Part shown: positions 1 through 8,162 of the stretch, in pieces
How the letters are laid out: every line of letters begins with the position of its first letter
Numbering within the stretch: position 1 is the stretch's first letter
Assembly (NCBI GenBank): GCA_049997955.1
Contig: JAEBDY010000015.1
Location: 62,001-126,000, forward strand
Direction of reading: 5' to 3'
DNA length: 64,000 nt
From: Umezawaea sp049997955
Lineage (GTDB): Bacteria > Actinomycetota > Actinomycetes > Mycobacteriales > Pseudonocardiaceae
Position numbers and translations under genes: made by a program
Notes under the pieces: model-generated
The model's input: only the letters and a program-made list of their open reading frames with translations
What the model was told of the DNA's origin: nothing
The model's database searches: none

Positions 1-1
1 G

Positions 2-139
2 TGGGCCGGGCTCGAACCCGGCGAGGTCGCCGCGGCACTGGGCGTGCCCGCGAGCACCGTCAGGTCCCGTCTGCACCGGGTGCGCCACAAGCTCCAGGAA
101 CACCTCCGCACGACCGACGAGGAGAACCGCGATGACTGA
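2..139 (+). CDS. ECF RNA polymerase sigma factor, C-terminal fragment (5' end outside window)
   Basis: Only the last 45 codons are present. They read as the region 4 helix-turn-helix of an extracytoplasmic-function sigma factor: GEVAAALGVPASTVRSRLHR is the typical recognition-helix pattern that contacts the -35 element, followed by a basic helix (VRHKLQEHL) and a short charged tail. The stop codon overlaps the start of the next gene by 8 nt, so the two are translationally coupled. Sigma factors followed by a single-pass membrane protein are usually controlled by it, and that is the likely arrangement here. The subgroup of ECF factor cannot be told from this fragment. Confidence 0.85.
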   Translation, partial: WAGLEPGEVAAALGVPASTVRSRLHRVRHKLQEHLRTTDEENRDD

Positions 140-1283
140 GCGCGGCGACCACAACCCCGAACGCGAACTCGACGAGGCGCTCGCCTCACTGCACCTGGAG
201 GCACGGATGTCCGACCGCTCCCTCGACGACGCCCGCGAGAAGCTGATGCGGCAAGCGGCGGCGGAGCCCGCGGCCCTGCCCGCGAGGTCGCCCTTTCGCA
301 GGCGCGGCCTGGTCGTCGGCGTGGCAGCGGCGGCGGCCGCGATCGTGGGGGGCGCCGTGGCGTTCGGCGGGAGCGGCGGGGCGCCGGAACAGCAGCCCGC
401 GGCGCAGCCTGCCCAGCCGACCACCTCGCAGCAGCCCACCAAGCGCGACGTGTCGCTCCTCTCGGCGTCCCAGGTCCTGAACGACGCGGCGGACAAGATC
501 ACCGCGAAGGACCCGGAGCTGAAGCCGGGCCAGTACCGGTACATCGAGATCAAGGGCTCCTACCTGCGCGGATTCCAGACCGGGACCCCGCAGGGGGTCG
601 TGAGCGCCCCGACCGGCTACACCTACCTCGCCGACATCACCTACCGGACCTGGATCCCGGAGGACGTGACGCAGGAGTGGCTGGAGAAGCGCGTCCCCGG
701 TGACGCGAAGCTGATCGGCAGTTCCACGCCCGCGTCCGAGGTGCCCGCGTACCAGCCGATGGACACCGACACGGGCGAGCGGCGCGGCGCGTGCGGCGAC
801 TTCTTCCCCAAGGCCCAACCGAAGAAGGTGTGCGGCGACGCGACCGACTTCGGGCAGCCCGCGTTCTACCAGGACCTCCCCCGCGACCCCGACCAGCTGC
901 TGGCATGGCTCAGGGACTACACCTCCCAGCGCGGCTCGGCCCCGAGCACGATGTTCCACTTCGGTGTCCAGTTCCTGAACACCGGGATCATGCCCGCCGA
1001 CCTGCGCGGCGACTTCCTGCGCGCGCTGGCGAAGATCGACGGTGTGAAGGTCGTCGAGGAGGCGACCACCCCGGACGGGCGCAAGGGCCTCGCACTCGGC
1101 CTCGACAGCGACCAGGAGCGCCGCGACCTGGTCGTGGACCCGGACAAGGGCGAGGTGATCGGTGAGCGAACCGTCGCGAAGGAGCAGGTGGACACGCCCT
1201 GGATCAAGGCGGGCACCGTGACCAGCAGCGTCTCCGTGACGACGAGGGTCGCCGACGCGATCGGCGTCGTCCCGGCGGGCTAG
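132..1283 (+). CDS. Membrane-anchored CU044_5270-family protein (putative sigma-factor partner)
   Basis: The product has 383 aa. Residues 1-58 are charged and probably cytoplasmic. One hydrophobic segment (about 60-80, Ala/Val/Gly rich) is followed by a Pro/Gln/Thr-rich linker and an extracytoplasmic domain of roughly 280 aa containing YRYIEIKG and Tyr/Trp-rich strands. This architecture matches the actinobacterial CU044_5270 family, whose function is unknown but which is commonly encoded just after ECF sigma genes. The start overlaps the sigma gene by 8 nt. A role as anti-sigma or co-regulator is inferred from context; no zinc-binding anti-sigma motif is visible. Confidence 0.7.
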   Translation: MTERGDHNPERELDEALASLHLEARMSDRSLDDAREKLMRQAAAEPAALPARSPFRRRGLVVGVAAAAAAIVGGAVAFGGSGGAPEQQPAAQPAQPTTSQQPTKRDVSLLSASQVLNDAADKITAKDPELKPGQYRYIEIKGSYLRGFQTGTPQGVVSAPTGYTYLADITYRTWIPEDVTQEWLEKRVPGDAKLIGSSTPASEVPAYQPMDTDTGERRGACGDFFPKAQPKKVCGDATDFGQPAFYQDLPRDPDQLLAWLRDYTSQRGSAPSTMFHFGVQFLNTGIMPADLRGDFLRALAKIDGVKVVEEATTPDGRKGLALGLDSDQERRDLVVDPDKGEVIGERTVAKEQVDTPWIKAGTVTSSVSVTTRVADAIGVVPAG

Positions 1284-1356
1284 CGGGAATAGACGCCGGT
1301 CTGCGCGGTGTTGATCCCGATATCCATGCAAACGCATTGATTTTGGGAGGGGCACC

Positions 1357-2445
1357 ATGCAGATCGGCGTCTTCACGGTCGGGGACGTCACCCCGGACCC
1401 CACCACCGGCACCACGGTCACCGAGCACGAGCGGATCAAGGCGATGGTCACCATCGCCGAGCACGCCGAGCAGGTCGGCCTGGACGTCTTCGCCACCGGT
1501 GAGCACCACAACAAGCCGTTCGTGCCGTCGTCGCCGACGACGCTGCTCGGCCACATCGCGGCCCGCACCCAGCGGCTGATCCTCTCGACCTCGACGACGC
1601 TGATCACCACGAACGACCCGGTGAAGATCGCCGAGGACTACGCGATGCTCCAGCACCTCGCCGACGGCCGCGTCGACCTCATGCTCGGTCGCGGCAACAC
1701 CGCGCCGGTGTACCCGTGGTTCGGGAAGAACATCCAGGACGGCATGGCCCTCACGGTCGAGAACTACCAACTGCTGCGCACCCTGTGGGACAACGAGGTC
1801 GTGGACTGGGAGGGGAAGTTCCGCACGCCGTTGCAGGGCTTCACCTCGACCCCGCGCCCGCTGGACGACCTGCCGCCGTTCGTGTGGCACGGCTCGATCC
1901 GCAGCCCGGAGATCGCCGAGATCGCCGCGTACTTCGCCGACGGCTTCTTCGCGAATAACATCTTCTGGCCGAAGGAGCACTACATCCGGCTGATCAACCT
2001 GTACCGCGAGCGCTTCGAGCACTACGGCCACGGTCGCGCCGAACAGGCCATCGTCGGTCTGGGCGGCCAGGTGTTCATGCGCCGCAACTCGCAGGACGCC
2101 GTCCGCGAGTTCCGCCCGTACTTCGACAACGCCCCGGTCTACGGCCACGGTCCGTCCATGGAGGACTTCACCGCGCAGACGCCGTTGACGGTCGGCAGCC
2201 CGCAGGAGGTCGTCGAGAAGACCCTGGCGTTCCAGGAGTTCTTCGGCGACTACCAGCGCCAGCTGTTCCTGCTGGACCACGCCGGGCTGCCGCTGAAGGT
2301 CGTGCTGGAGCAGTTGGACCTGCTCGGCGAGATCGCCCCGGAGCTGCGCCGCGAGTTCGACGCCCGCAGGCCGGCCGACGTCCCGTCCGACCCGCCCACC
2401 CACGCCTCCAGGAAGCTGGCCCGTGACGCCGCCCCCGTCGGCTGA
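1357..2445 (+). CDS. LLM-class flavin-dependent oxidoreductase (luciferase-like)
   Basis: A 362-aa protein of the bacterial luciferase-like monooxygenase superfamily, a TIM barrel using reduced FMN or F420. Visible family features are the N-terminal GVFTVGD strand, FATGEHHN (active-site His pair), LSTSTTLITTNDPVKIAEDYAMLQHLADGR split across the central barrel, and the GRGN phosphate-binding segment. GGGAGGGG lies 6-13 nt before the ATG. The substrate cannot be assigned from sequence. Its last 23 nt overlap the following MarR gene, so expression is probably coupled to that regulator. Confidence 0.85.
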   Translation: MQIGVFTVGDVTPDPTTGTTVTEHERIKAMVTIAEHAEQVGLDVFATGEHHNKPFVPSSPTTLLGHIAARTQRLILSTSTTLITTNDPVKIAEDYAMLQHLADGRVDLMLGRGNTAPVYPWFGKNIQDGMALTVENYQLLRTLWDNEVVDWEGKFRTPLQGFTSTPRPLDDLPPFVWHGSIRSPEIAEIAAYFADGFFANNIFWPKEHYIRLINLYRERFEHYGHGRAEQAIVGLGGQVFMRRNSQDAVREFRPYFDNAPVYGHGPSMEDFTAQTPLTVGSPQEVVEKTLAFQEFFGDYQRQLFLLDHAGLPLKVVLEQLDLLGEIAPELRREFDARRPADVPSDPPTHASRKLARDAAPVG

Positions 2446-2896
2446 CCCCAGCCGCACCGAACTCGCCGCGGAGGCGTGGGAGGCGCTCTTCCGAGCACAG
2501 TCCACGCTCCTGCGGCGGTTCGCGGCGGACGACGTGTGGGATCCGATCAGCCTGCGCGAGTACGACGTGCTGTTCACCCTGAGCCGCAAGCCCGACCGGC
2601 GCGCCCGGCTGCGCGACCTCAACCGGGAGGTGCTGCTCAGCCAGCCGTCGCTCAGCAGGATGGTCGAGCGCCTGGAGGGCGAGGGCCTGGTGTCGCGCGA
2701 GCCGGACCGGGCCGACGGCCGCGGCACGGTCGTGGTGCTGACCGAGGCGGGCGCCGCGATGCAGCGCACCGTCGGCAGGCGCCACGCCGCAGGCATCCGC
2801 CGCTTCGTCGGCCCGGCCTTGGACGACGACGAACTGCGCACCCTGCGACACCTGTGCGACAAGCTCAGACTGGCTCAACCGTCCATTCCGGACTGA
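2423..2896 (+). CDS. MarR-family transcriptional regulator
   Basis: The 157-aa product is a winged helix-turn-helix protein. It has the MarR pattern: LREYDVLFTLSR, DLNREVLLSQPSLSRMVERL as recognition helix, and the wing GLVSREPDRADGRGTVVVLTEAG. These dimeric repressors usually respond to small phenolic ligands or oxidants. The GTG start lies inside the upstream monooxygenase gene (23-nt overlap), so it probably controls that gene and itself, but no operator palindrome was identified upstream of the pair. Ligand unknown. Confidence 0.85.
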   Translation: MTPPPSADPSRTELAAEAWEALFRAQSTLLRRFAADDVWDPISLREYDVLFTLSRKPDRRARLRDLNREVLLSQPSLSRMVERLEGEGLVSREPDRADGRGTVVVLTEAGAAMQRTVGRRHAAGIRRFVGPALDDDELRTLRHLCDKLRLAQPSIPD

Positions 2897-2900
2897 GGGG

Positions 2901-3728
2901 TCAGAAGGACCCGGCGTGCTCGCGCACCCACTGCTCGAACGACCGCGCGGGCACGCCGGTCACGTCCTCGACCGTGGGCAGCACCCGGTAGCCCGCCTCC
3001 GGCGGATCGGTGCGCATCCGGAGGAAGAACTCGACGTCCTCCTCCGAGTACCCGCTCGCCCGCCACTCGGCCAGCACCTCGTCCCGGGCCACCTCGACCA
3101 GCTCCACCTCACGCCCGAGCACACGGGAGAGGATCCGAACCCGGTCACGGGGCGTCAACGCCTCCGGCCCGGTGACCCAGTGGTTCCGCCCGTGCTCCTC
3201 GCCGACCAACCCGACCACCGCGACCGCGGCGATGTCCGCCTCGTGCACGAGAGAACTGGGCATGTCGGGAAACCCTTCCCGCACAACACCTTCCGCCTTG
3301 ACGGTCGCCGCCCACTCCAGCGTGTTGGCCATGAACTCACCAGGCGACAGGAACACCCGCTCCAGCCCGCTCGCCTCGACGGCAACCTCCAGCGGACTGG
3401 CGGACACGTCCCCCTTGAGCACGGTCACCCGCCGCACACCGGCCTTCTCGGCCAGGGCCACGATCTCCGCACCCGTGCCCAACGGCCCGAAAGCCGCACC
3501 GTCGAAGGTGATCAGGTGCGCGGCCACCACCTCGTCGAACACCCCGTCGAGGCTGTCCACATCGGCAAGATCACCACGCACCACCTCCACCCCCGCGGGA
3601 AGGCGCGCGTTCTCGGGAACACGCGTGAGCGCCCGAACACGGTGCCCAGCGGCCAACAACTGCCCCACCAGGTGACCACCAACCGTGCCCGTGGCACCGG
3701 TCACCAGAACCACTCGTCCACCAGTCAT
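2901..3728 (-). CDS. NmrA-like NAD(P)-binding oxidoreductase/sensor
   Basis: Atypical short-chain dehydrogenase of about 275 aa. The N-terminal Rossmann motif is VLVTGATGTVGGHLV, followed by RVRALTRVPENARLP and VVRGDLAD, as in NmrA/NAD(P)H-binding proteins. The C-terminal half has the usual EALTPRDRVRILSRVLGR substrate-domain pattern. The ATG at 3728 directly precedes the nucleotide-binding strand; an upstream in-frame ATG would add ten residues with no support. It converges on the MarR gene with only 4 nt between stop codons. Substrate unknown; such proteins may reduce quinones or simply sense NADP(H). Confidence 0.8.
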   Translation of the reverse strand: MTGGRVVLVTGATGTVGGHLVGQLLAAGHRVRALTRVPENARLPAGVEVVRGDLADVDSLDGVFDEVVAAHLITFDGAAFGPLGTGAEIVALAEKAGVRRVTVLKGDVSASPLEVAVEASGLERVFLSPGEFMANTLEWAATVKAEGVVREGFPDMPSSLVHEADIAAVAVVGLVGEEHGRNHWVTGPEALTPRDRVRILSRVLGREVELVEVARDEVLAEWRASGYSEEDVEFFLRMRTDPPEAGYRVLPTVEDVTGVPARSFEQWVREHAGSF

Positions 3729-3777
3729 GCCGACGAGGCTAGAACCCTTGCAGGACAACCACTGTCCGCGATACGAC

Positions 3778-4290
3778 CTAGCAGTAGTTGTTCTCCGCGG
3801 CGGTCACCATCAGATCGGCCTGGTCCTCGGTCATCAGCCCACCGAGCAGCGCGATGTCGTCGACCAACTTCGCCCGCGGCGTCCCCTTCGCCAACTCACC
3901 GCACACGCGCTGAGCGATCTGGATCTCGGTAGCGCCACTGGTGCTGCTGGGCACTCCCGCGGCGGTCAACGCGGCGAGGTAAGCGGTCCCCTTGTCAGCG
4001 GGCCGCGGGGGCACGACGTCCGTCGTGGACGGCGAGGCCAACACCGGCGGCAGCCCAGCGGTCGGAGCAACCCCGGTCCCAGGAGCGGCAGACGAGGCAG
4101 ACGAGGCCGCAGGAGCCCCGGTAGCGCTGGACGCGGCAGCAGCACCACTACTGCTGCTGGACGCCACAGCACTGCTGGCCGCGACACTGCCGGACACGGG
4201 CGCCGAAGTCGAAGACGAGTCCCCACACCCGCCGGCAACGACAACGACCGCAACGGCCACAACGACCCGAGCAACAACGCGGTACCTCAA
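3778..4290 (-). CDS. DUF732-domain lipoprotein
   Basis: Predicted to be 170 aa. An N-terminal hydrophobic stretch of Val and Ala ends in a lipobox (VVAGGC), then comes a long Ser/Ala/Thr/Pro linker (about residues 25-95) and a C-terminal domain with paired Cys (RVCGEL and NNYC). This fits DUF732, a small helical domain frequent in actinobacterial exported proteins. The TTG at 4290 is preferred because GGAG lies 5 nt upstream and it puts the signal peptide at the N terminus; longer in-frame GTG/ATG starts would add an arginine-rich extension. Function unknown; surface-attached. Confidence 0.65.
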   Translation of the reverse strand: MRYRVVARVVVAVAVVVVAGGCGDSSSTSAPVSGSVAASSAVASSSSSGAAAASSATGAPAASSASSAAPGTGVAPTAGLPPVLASPSTTDVVPPRPADKGTAYLAALTAAGVPSSTSGATEIQIAQRVCGELAKGTPRAKLVDDIALLGGLMTEDQADLMVTAAENNYC

Positions 4291-4392
4291 GACAACTCCA
4301 GACCGTCGCACCACCACCACCCGCCCAAGCGCCCCGACCGTAACGCCAACACCCCGATCACACACATTTCCCCACTGCACCCACTGCACCCT

Positions 4393-4438
4393 CAGCCCTC
4401 AGCCCTCAGCCCCCAGCCCCCAGCCCTCAGCGCCCAGC
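4393..4438. repeat. Heptanucleotide tandem repeat (CAGCCCT/C)
   Basis: Six consecutive 7-nt units of the form CAGCCCT or CAGCCCC, the last degenerate, plus a partial seventh. It lies in the 456-nt non-coding stretch 4291-4746, about 100-150 nt upstream of the DUF732 start. The surrounding stretch is strongly strand-asymmetric (C and A on the + strand) and holds no credible gene. Confidence 0.7.
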
Positions 4439-4520
4439 AAACCCACCACAGCAAATGCGAAAGCACGCAACCCAAGAACAAGGGAGCCCAGACCCCTCCC
4501 ACCCCCGATCCCCAGCGCCC

Positions 4521-4583
4521 TCATGTCCGTCCGCTACGGGTCAAGGCATCTTTCCCGCCTTGACGCGGCGCGGACGGACATGA
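4521..4583. repeat. Long intergenic inverted repeat (two-tier hairpin)
   Basis: The outer arms are 14 nt and perfectly complementary (TCATGTCCGTCCGC at 4521-4534 with 4570-4583). Inside are symmetric 5-nt unpaired segments, then 8-bp inner arms (GTCAAGGC at 4540-4547 with 4557-4564) and a 9-nt loop. No T-run follows on either strand, so it is not a canonical terminator. It sits between two minus-strand genes, about 165 nt past the stop of the PEP-mutase-like gene and about 230 nt before the DUF732 start. It may be a dispersed intergenic repeat or a transcript-stabilising structure; function not shown. Confidence 0.75.
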
Positions 4584-4746
4584 AGACAATTGCGCCTCGG
4601 GGGTACCCCCACACCCCGACAAACCCAGGGCACAGCCTCACACTAATCACAAACAGGACCCTGACCAGCACAAACCAAAATTCCCCCGAAGACCCCAGGA
4701 CCCACCGACCCGAGGACCCAAGCCCCAGCGGCCCGACAACCCACCC

Positions 4747-5523
4747 TCAGTTCAGCATCCGAGTCCCTTCCGGCAACCCGCCCCCGGCCACCACGTCGAT
4801 CGCCAGATCCGCCAACGCCGTCAACGCCACCTGCTGGCTGAACGGCCCGTACGACACCCGAGCCACCCCCAACTCCTCCAACCGCGCCAGCGGCAGGCTC
4901 CCCGGCACCCCGATCATCGTGAGCCGCTGCGGCCCGAACGCCTCCACGAGCGCCACCACCGTGGCCTCGTCCAGCCTCCCCGGCGCGAACACCGCCGCGG
5001 CCCCGGCGTCCAGGTAGGCCCGGCCGCGCGCGATCGCGTCCGCGAGCACGTCCGCGGCAGGCCGGTCGCCGCCGAACACGAACGCGTCCGTCCGCGCGTT
5101 GAGCACGAACGGCACGCCTTCCGCTTCCCCGGCCTTGATCACGGCTTCCACGGCGGAGACGGCTTCGGACAGCGGCTTCATCTGGTCTTCGAGGTTGGCC
5201 CCGACCACGCCGACGCCGATCGCCTTGCGGACCGTCCCGCCCGGATCCCCGTACCCCGCCTCCAGGTCGGCCGTGACGGGCAGCGGGACGGCCGCCGCGA
5301 TCCGCCCGACGGCTTCGATCATCAGGTCGACCGGGATGTTCTCCCCGTCCGGGTACCCGTACGAGGCGGCGATGGAGTGGCTGGCGGTGGCCAGCGCGGT
5401 CGTCCCCGGCACGTCGGCGACGACGGTCGCGGAGATGACGTCCCAGACGTTCACCACCTTCAACAACGCGGGCGCGCGGTGGAGGTCGAGGAGCGTGGTG
5501 GCCTTGGAGGCTTGTTCGGTCAT
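4747..5523 (-). CDS. Isocitrate lyase/PEP mutase-family protein
   Basis: The 258-aa TIM-barrel protein belongs to the ICL/phosphonomutase superfamily, which makes or breaks C-C or P-C bonds next to a carboxylate. Motifs seen are NVWDVISATVV, ATASHSIAASYGYPDGE, VTADLEAGYGDP (metal-binding Asp/Glu) and GANLEDQ. The KKCGH loop that defines true isocitrate lyase is absent. In this short subfamily (about 250-280 aa) members include oxaloacetate hydrolase-like and methylisocitrate lyase-like enzymes, so the reaction is open. It is divergent from the threonine ammonia-lyase gene 64 nt away. Confidence 0.8.
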   Translation of the reverse strand: MTEQASKATTLLDLHRAPALLKVVNVWDVISATVVADVPGTTALATASHSIAASYGYPDGENIPVDLMIEAVGRIAAAVPLPVTADLEAGYGDPGGTVRKAIGVGVVGANLEDQMKPLSEAVSAVEAVIKAGEAEGVPFVLNARTDAFVFGGDRPAADVLADAIARGRAYLDAGAAAVFAPGRLDEATVVALVEAFGPQRLTMIGVPGSLPLARLEELGVARVSYGPFSQQVALTALADLAIDVVAGGGLPEGTRMLN

Positions 5524-5587
5524 GCGCCAAGCCTATTGGCCGGCCTCGGTCACGCCCGCCTGCCCGGTCGGAGGACAATGCCGATCC

Positions 5588-6829
5588 ATGTCCTTCGCAG
5601 ATGACGTGTCCACGGCCGCGGTGAGGCTGCGGGGCGTCGCACTGACCACCCCGCTCCAGCGCAACGACCGCCTCTCCGCGGCGACCGGCGCCGACGTGTG
5701 GCTCAAGCGCGAGGACCTCCAGGTGGGGCGCTCGTACAAGCTCCGCGGCGCCTACAACCTCCTGGCGCAACTCGACGACGCCGAGCGGGAGGCGGGCGCG
5801 GTCTGCGCGAGCGCGGGCAACCACGGTCAGGGTGTCGCGTACGCGTGCGGACGCCTGGGTATCCGCGGCCGGGTCTACGTGCCCAGCACCACGCCGCGGC
5901 AGAAGCGCCAGCGCATCGCCTCGCTGGGCGGCGCCATGGTCGATCTGGTCGTGGAGGGCGACACCTACGACGACGCCGCGTCGGCGGCCGCGGAGCACGC
6001 GGCGAAGACCGGCGCCACCGTCGTCCCGGCGTTCGACGACATCCGCACGATCACCGGCCAGGGCACGGTCGGCCTGGAGATCCTCGACCAGCTGGCCAGG
6101 GCGCCCGACGTGGTGGTCGTCCCGGTCGGCGGCGGCGGACTGCTCGCGGGCCTGGGCACGTGGATGGCCGAGCGGCACCCGGACACCCGGCTGGTGGGCG
6201 TGGAACCCGCGGGCGCGGCCAGCATGATGGCCGCGCTGGCGGCGGACGGCCCGGTCAAGCTCCCCGAGGTCGACACGTTCGTGGACGGCGCCGCCGTGCG
6301 CCGGGTGGGCGACGCGAGCTTCCCGCTGGTCCGCGACTCGGGGGCCCGCCTGGTCACGGTGTCCGAGGGCCAGATCTGCACGGAGATGCTCGACCTCTAC
6401 CAGGTGGACGGGATCATCGCCGAGCCCGCGGGCGCGATGGCGTCCGCCGCGCTGGCCGAGTCCGTGGCCGTGCAGCCGGGCGAGACCGTCGTCTGCCTGC
6501 TCTCCGGCGGCAACAACGACGTCAGCCGCTACGCCGAGGTGGTCGAGCGCTCGCTGGTCCACCGGGGCCTCAAGCACTACTTCCTGGTCGAGTTCCCGCA
6601 GGAGCCGGGCGCGCTGCGCCGCTTCCTGGACGAGGTGCTGGGCCCGGACGACGACATCGTGCTGTTCGAGTACGTCAAGCGCGACAACCGCGAGACCGGC
6701 GCCGCGCTCTGCGGCGTCGAGATCGGCGGCCGCGAGGACTACGACCCGCTGTGGGCCCGGATGAAGGCCAGCCCGCTGAAGATCCAGCACGTCGCACCGG
6801 GAACGACCGCGTACCGGTTCCTCATCTAG
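5588..6829 (+). CDS. ilvA: Threonine ammonia-lyase (threonine dehydratase)
   Basis: A PLP enzyme of 413 aa converting threonine to 2-oxobutyrate, the first step toward isoleucine. The PLP lysine is K51 in VGRSYKLRGAYN. The phosphate-binding glycine loop is VGGGGLLAGLG, and the SAGNHGQGVAYA motif is present. The C-terminal ACT-like regulatory region (about 330-413, starting HYFLVEFPQEPGALRRFLDEV) suggests allosteric control by isoleucine/valine. The ATG at 5588 starts 12 residues before the conserved region; an in-frame start at 5099 would run back through the opposite-strand neighbour and is rejected. Confidence 0.93.
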   Translation: MSFADDVSTAAVRLRGVALTTPLQRNDRLSAATGADVWLKREDLQVGRSYKLRGAYNLLAQLDDAEREAGAVCASAGNHGQGVAYACGRLGIRGRVYVPSTTPRQKRQRIASLGGAMVDLVVEGDTYDDAASAAAEHAAKTGATVVPAFDDIRTITGQGTVGLEILDQLARAPDVVVVPVGGGGLLAGLGTWMAERHPDTRLVGVEPAGAASMMAALAADGPVKLPEVDTFVDGAAVRRVGDASFPLVRDSGARLVTVSEGQICTEMLDLYQVDGIIAEPAGAMASAALAESVAVQPGETVVCLLSGGNNDVSRYAEVVERSLVHRGLKHYFLVEFPQEPGALRRFLDEVLGPDDDIVLFEYVKRDNRETGAALCGVEIGGREDYDPLWARMKASPLKIQHVAPGTTAYRFLI

Positions 6830-6843
6830 CAAGGAGTGGTCGC

Positions 6844-7296
6844 ATGGCACTGACTTGGAAGCTGGTCGTCGACAGCACGAACGCGCCGGTCCTCGCGGAC
6901 TTCTGGGCCGCGGCCCTGGAGTACGAGGTGGAGGACCCGAGCGCGCTCGTCGGACAACTGCTGGCCGCGAACCACATCGCCGAGGAGGCCGTCGTAGAGC
7001 ACAACGGCCGCAAGACCTTCCGCGGCTTCGCCGCCATCCGCCACCCCGACGACCCGTTCGACGGGACCAGCGGCGTCGGGCACGGCAGGCGGCTGCTGTT
7101 CCAGGACGTGCCGGAGGGAAAGTCCGGCAAGAACCGCCTGCACGTCGACGTCCACAGCGGACCGGGTGGGCTCGACGAGCTGGTGGCGCGGCTGGAGGGG
7201 CTGGGGGCGACCCGCGTGAACGAGGTCGACCAGGGCCCGGCCGGTCACTGGTGGGTCATGCGGGACCCCGAAGGCAACGAGTTCTGCGCGTCGTAG
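6844..7296 (+). CDS. VOC-family (glyoxalase-like) protein
   Basis: The product is 150 aa with the vicinal-oxygen-chelate pattern of actinobacterial glyoxalase-like proteins: LVVDSTNAPVLADFWAAAL, a central FQDVPEGKSGKNRLHVDV segment supplying a metal-ligand-like His, LVARLEGLGATRV and the terminal WWVMRDPEGNEFC. AAGGAG precedes the ATG. It follows ilvA by 14 nt and may be co-transcribed. Most members of this subfamily have no known substrate; no function beyond a small VOC enzyme or binding protein can be given. Confidence 0.8.
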   Translation: MALTWKLVVDSTNAPVLADFWAAALEYEVEDPSALVGQLLAANHIAEEAVVEHNGRKTFRGFAAIRHPDDPFDGTSGVGHGRRLLFQDVPEGKSGKNRLHVDVHSGPGGLDELVARLEGLGATRVNEVDQGPAGHWWVMRDPEGNEFCAS

Positions 7297-7308
7297 GCCC
7301 GCGGGGCG

Positions 7309-7476
7309 TCACTTCACCGGTTCGGCGGGCTCCACCTCGGCGACGCGGGCGTGCAGTCGGTCCCGGATCTCGTCCGGCGTGTACGCCTGCCGCTTCCGGT
7401 CCGCGCGCACGACCACCGCGCCGGTGGCGGCGACACCGACCACTCCCGCGAGCCCGAGCAGCTTCCACAACTTCAT
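7309..7476 (-). CDS. Small single-pass membrane protein (55 aa)
   Basis: A 55-codon frame reading MKLWKLLGLAGVVGVAATG followed by AVVVRADRKRQAYTPDEIRD. One hydrophobic helix (residues 3-23) is followed by a basic turn and a charged amphipathic tail. Similar short proteins (membrane helix plus Y-T-P-D-E-I-R-x-R-L) are common in actinobacteria. The start is only 18 nt from the divergent start of the papain-like gene, so both promoters must overlap the opposing coding regions or the messages are leaderless. Function unknown. Confidence 0.65.
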   Translation of the reverse strand: MKLWKLLGLAGVVGVAATGAVVVRADRKRQAYTPDEIRDRLHARVAEVEPAEPVK

Positions 7477-7494
7477 CTGCCTAGGCTATCAACC

Positions 7495-8130
7495 ATGGCC
7501 GAAACGCGGATCACCCTGGACGAAGCCGTCAGCCTGACCCGCACGGGTGACGTGTGGCTGTTCCGGGGCGACTCGGCGGCCGACCGGGCCATCCGCATGA
7601 CCACGAACAGCCCGGTCAACCACGTCGGCATGGCCGTGGTCATCGACGACCTGCCGCCGCTGATGTGGCACGCCGAGCTGGGCAAGTCGCTGACGGACAT
7701 GTGGACCGGCACGCACCAGCGCGGGGTGCAGCTGCACGACCTGCGCAGCGCGGTGCTGGTGTGGGCGAACCGGTACGGGCAGCGGGCGTGGCTGCGGCAG
7801 CTCGACCACACGCACACCCGCGAGACGGACGACGCCGTGCTGAGGACGATCGCGCGGCTGGACGGCACGCCGTTCCCGTCGACCGCGAAGCTGGCGTCGC
7901 GGTGGGTGCGCGGGCGGCTGCCGAAGGTGCGCAAGGGCGAGCCGGACGCGACGCTGGAGACCGCGTACTGCGCGGAGGTCGTGGCGATCACCTACGAGGC
8001 CATGGGACTGCTGCCGACGGGTCGCCGGGTGAACTGGTACGACCCCGGCAGGTTCTGGAGCGGCGACAAGCTGAAGCTCGAACTGGGCGCCGAGCTGAGC
8101 GCGGAGATCGCGGTCGACATCCCGGCGTGA
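7495..8130 (+). CDS. Permuted papain-like (YiiX/NlpC-P60-type) hydrolase
   Basis: The 211-aa product resembles the circularly permuted papain fold family. A His in SPVNHVGMAV lies near the N terminus and a Cys in ETAYCAEVVA lies about 110 residues later, the permuted order of catalytic residues. DVWLFRGDSAADRAI and the closing RVNWYDPGRFW segments fit the family. These enzymes cleave amide or acyl bonds, often in lipids or peptidoglycan, but no substrate can be deduced. There is no signal peptide, so it is probably cytoplasmic. The ATG at 7495 is chosen because it immediately precedes the conserved region. Confidence 0.65.
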   Translation: MAETRITLDEAVSLTRTGDVWLFRGDSAADRAIRMTTNSPVNHVGMAVVIDDLPPLMWHAELGKSLTDMWTGTHQRGVQLHDLRSAVLVWANRYGQRAWLRQLDHTHTRETDDAVLRTIARLDGTPFPSTAKLASRWVRGRLPKVRKGEPDATLETAYCAEVVAITYEAMGLLPTGRRVNWYDPGRFWSGDKLKLELGAELSAEIAVDIPA

Positions 8131-8162
8131 ACTCGCTCGACGCGCCGTAGGACAATCGGCCC

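Noticed and set aside
1..25. tRNA T-arm-like string (CCGGGCTCGAACCCGG)
   Set aside because: It is the codons for GLEPG in the sigma factor region 4, and the stem does not keep five proper pairs around a seven-base loop.
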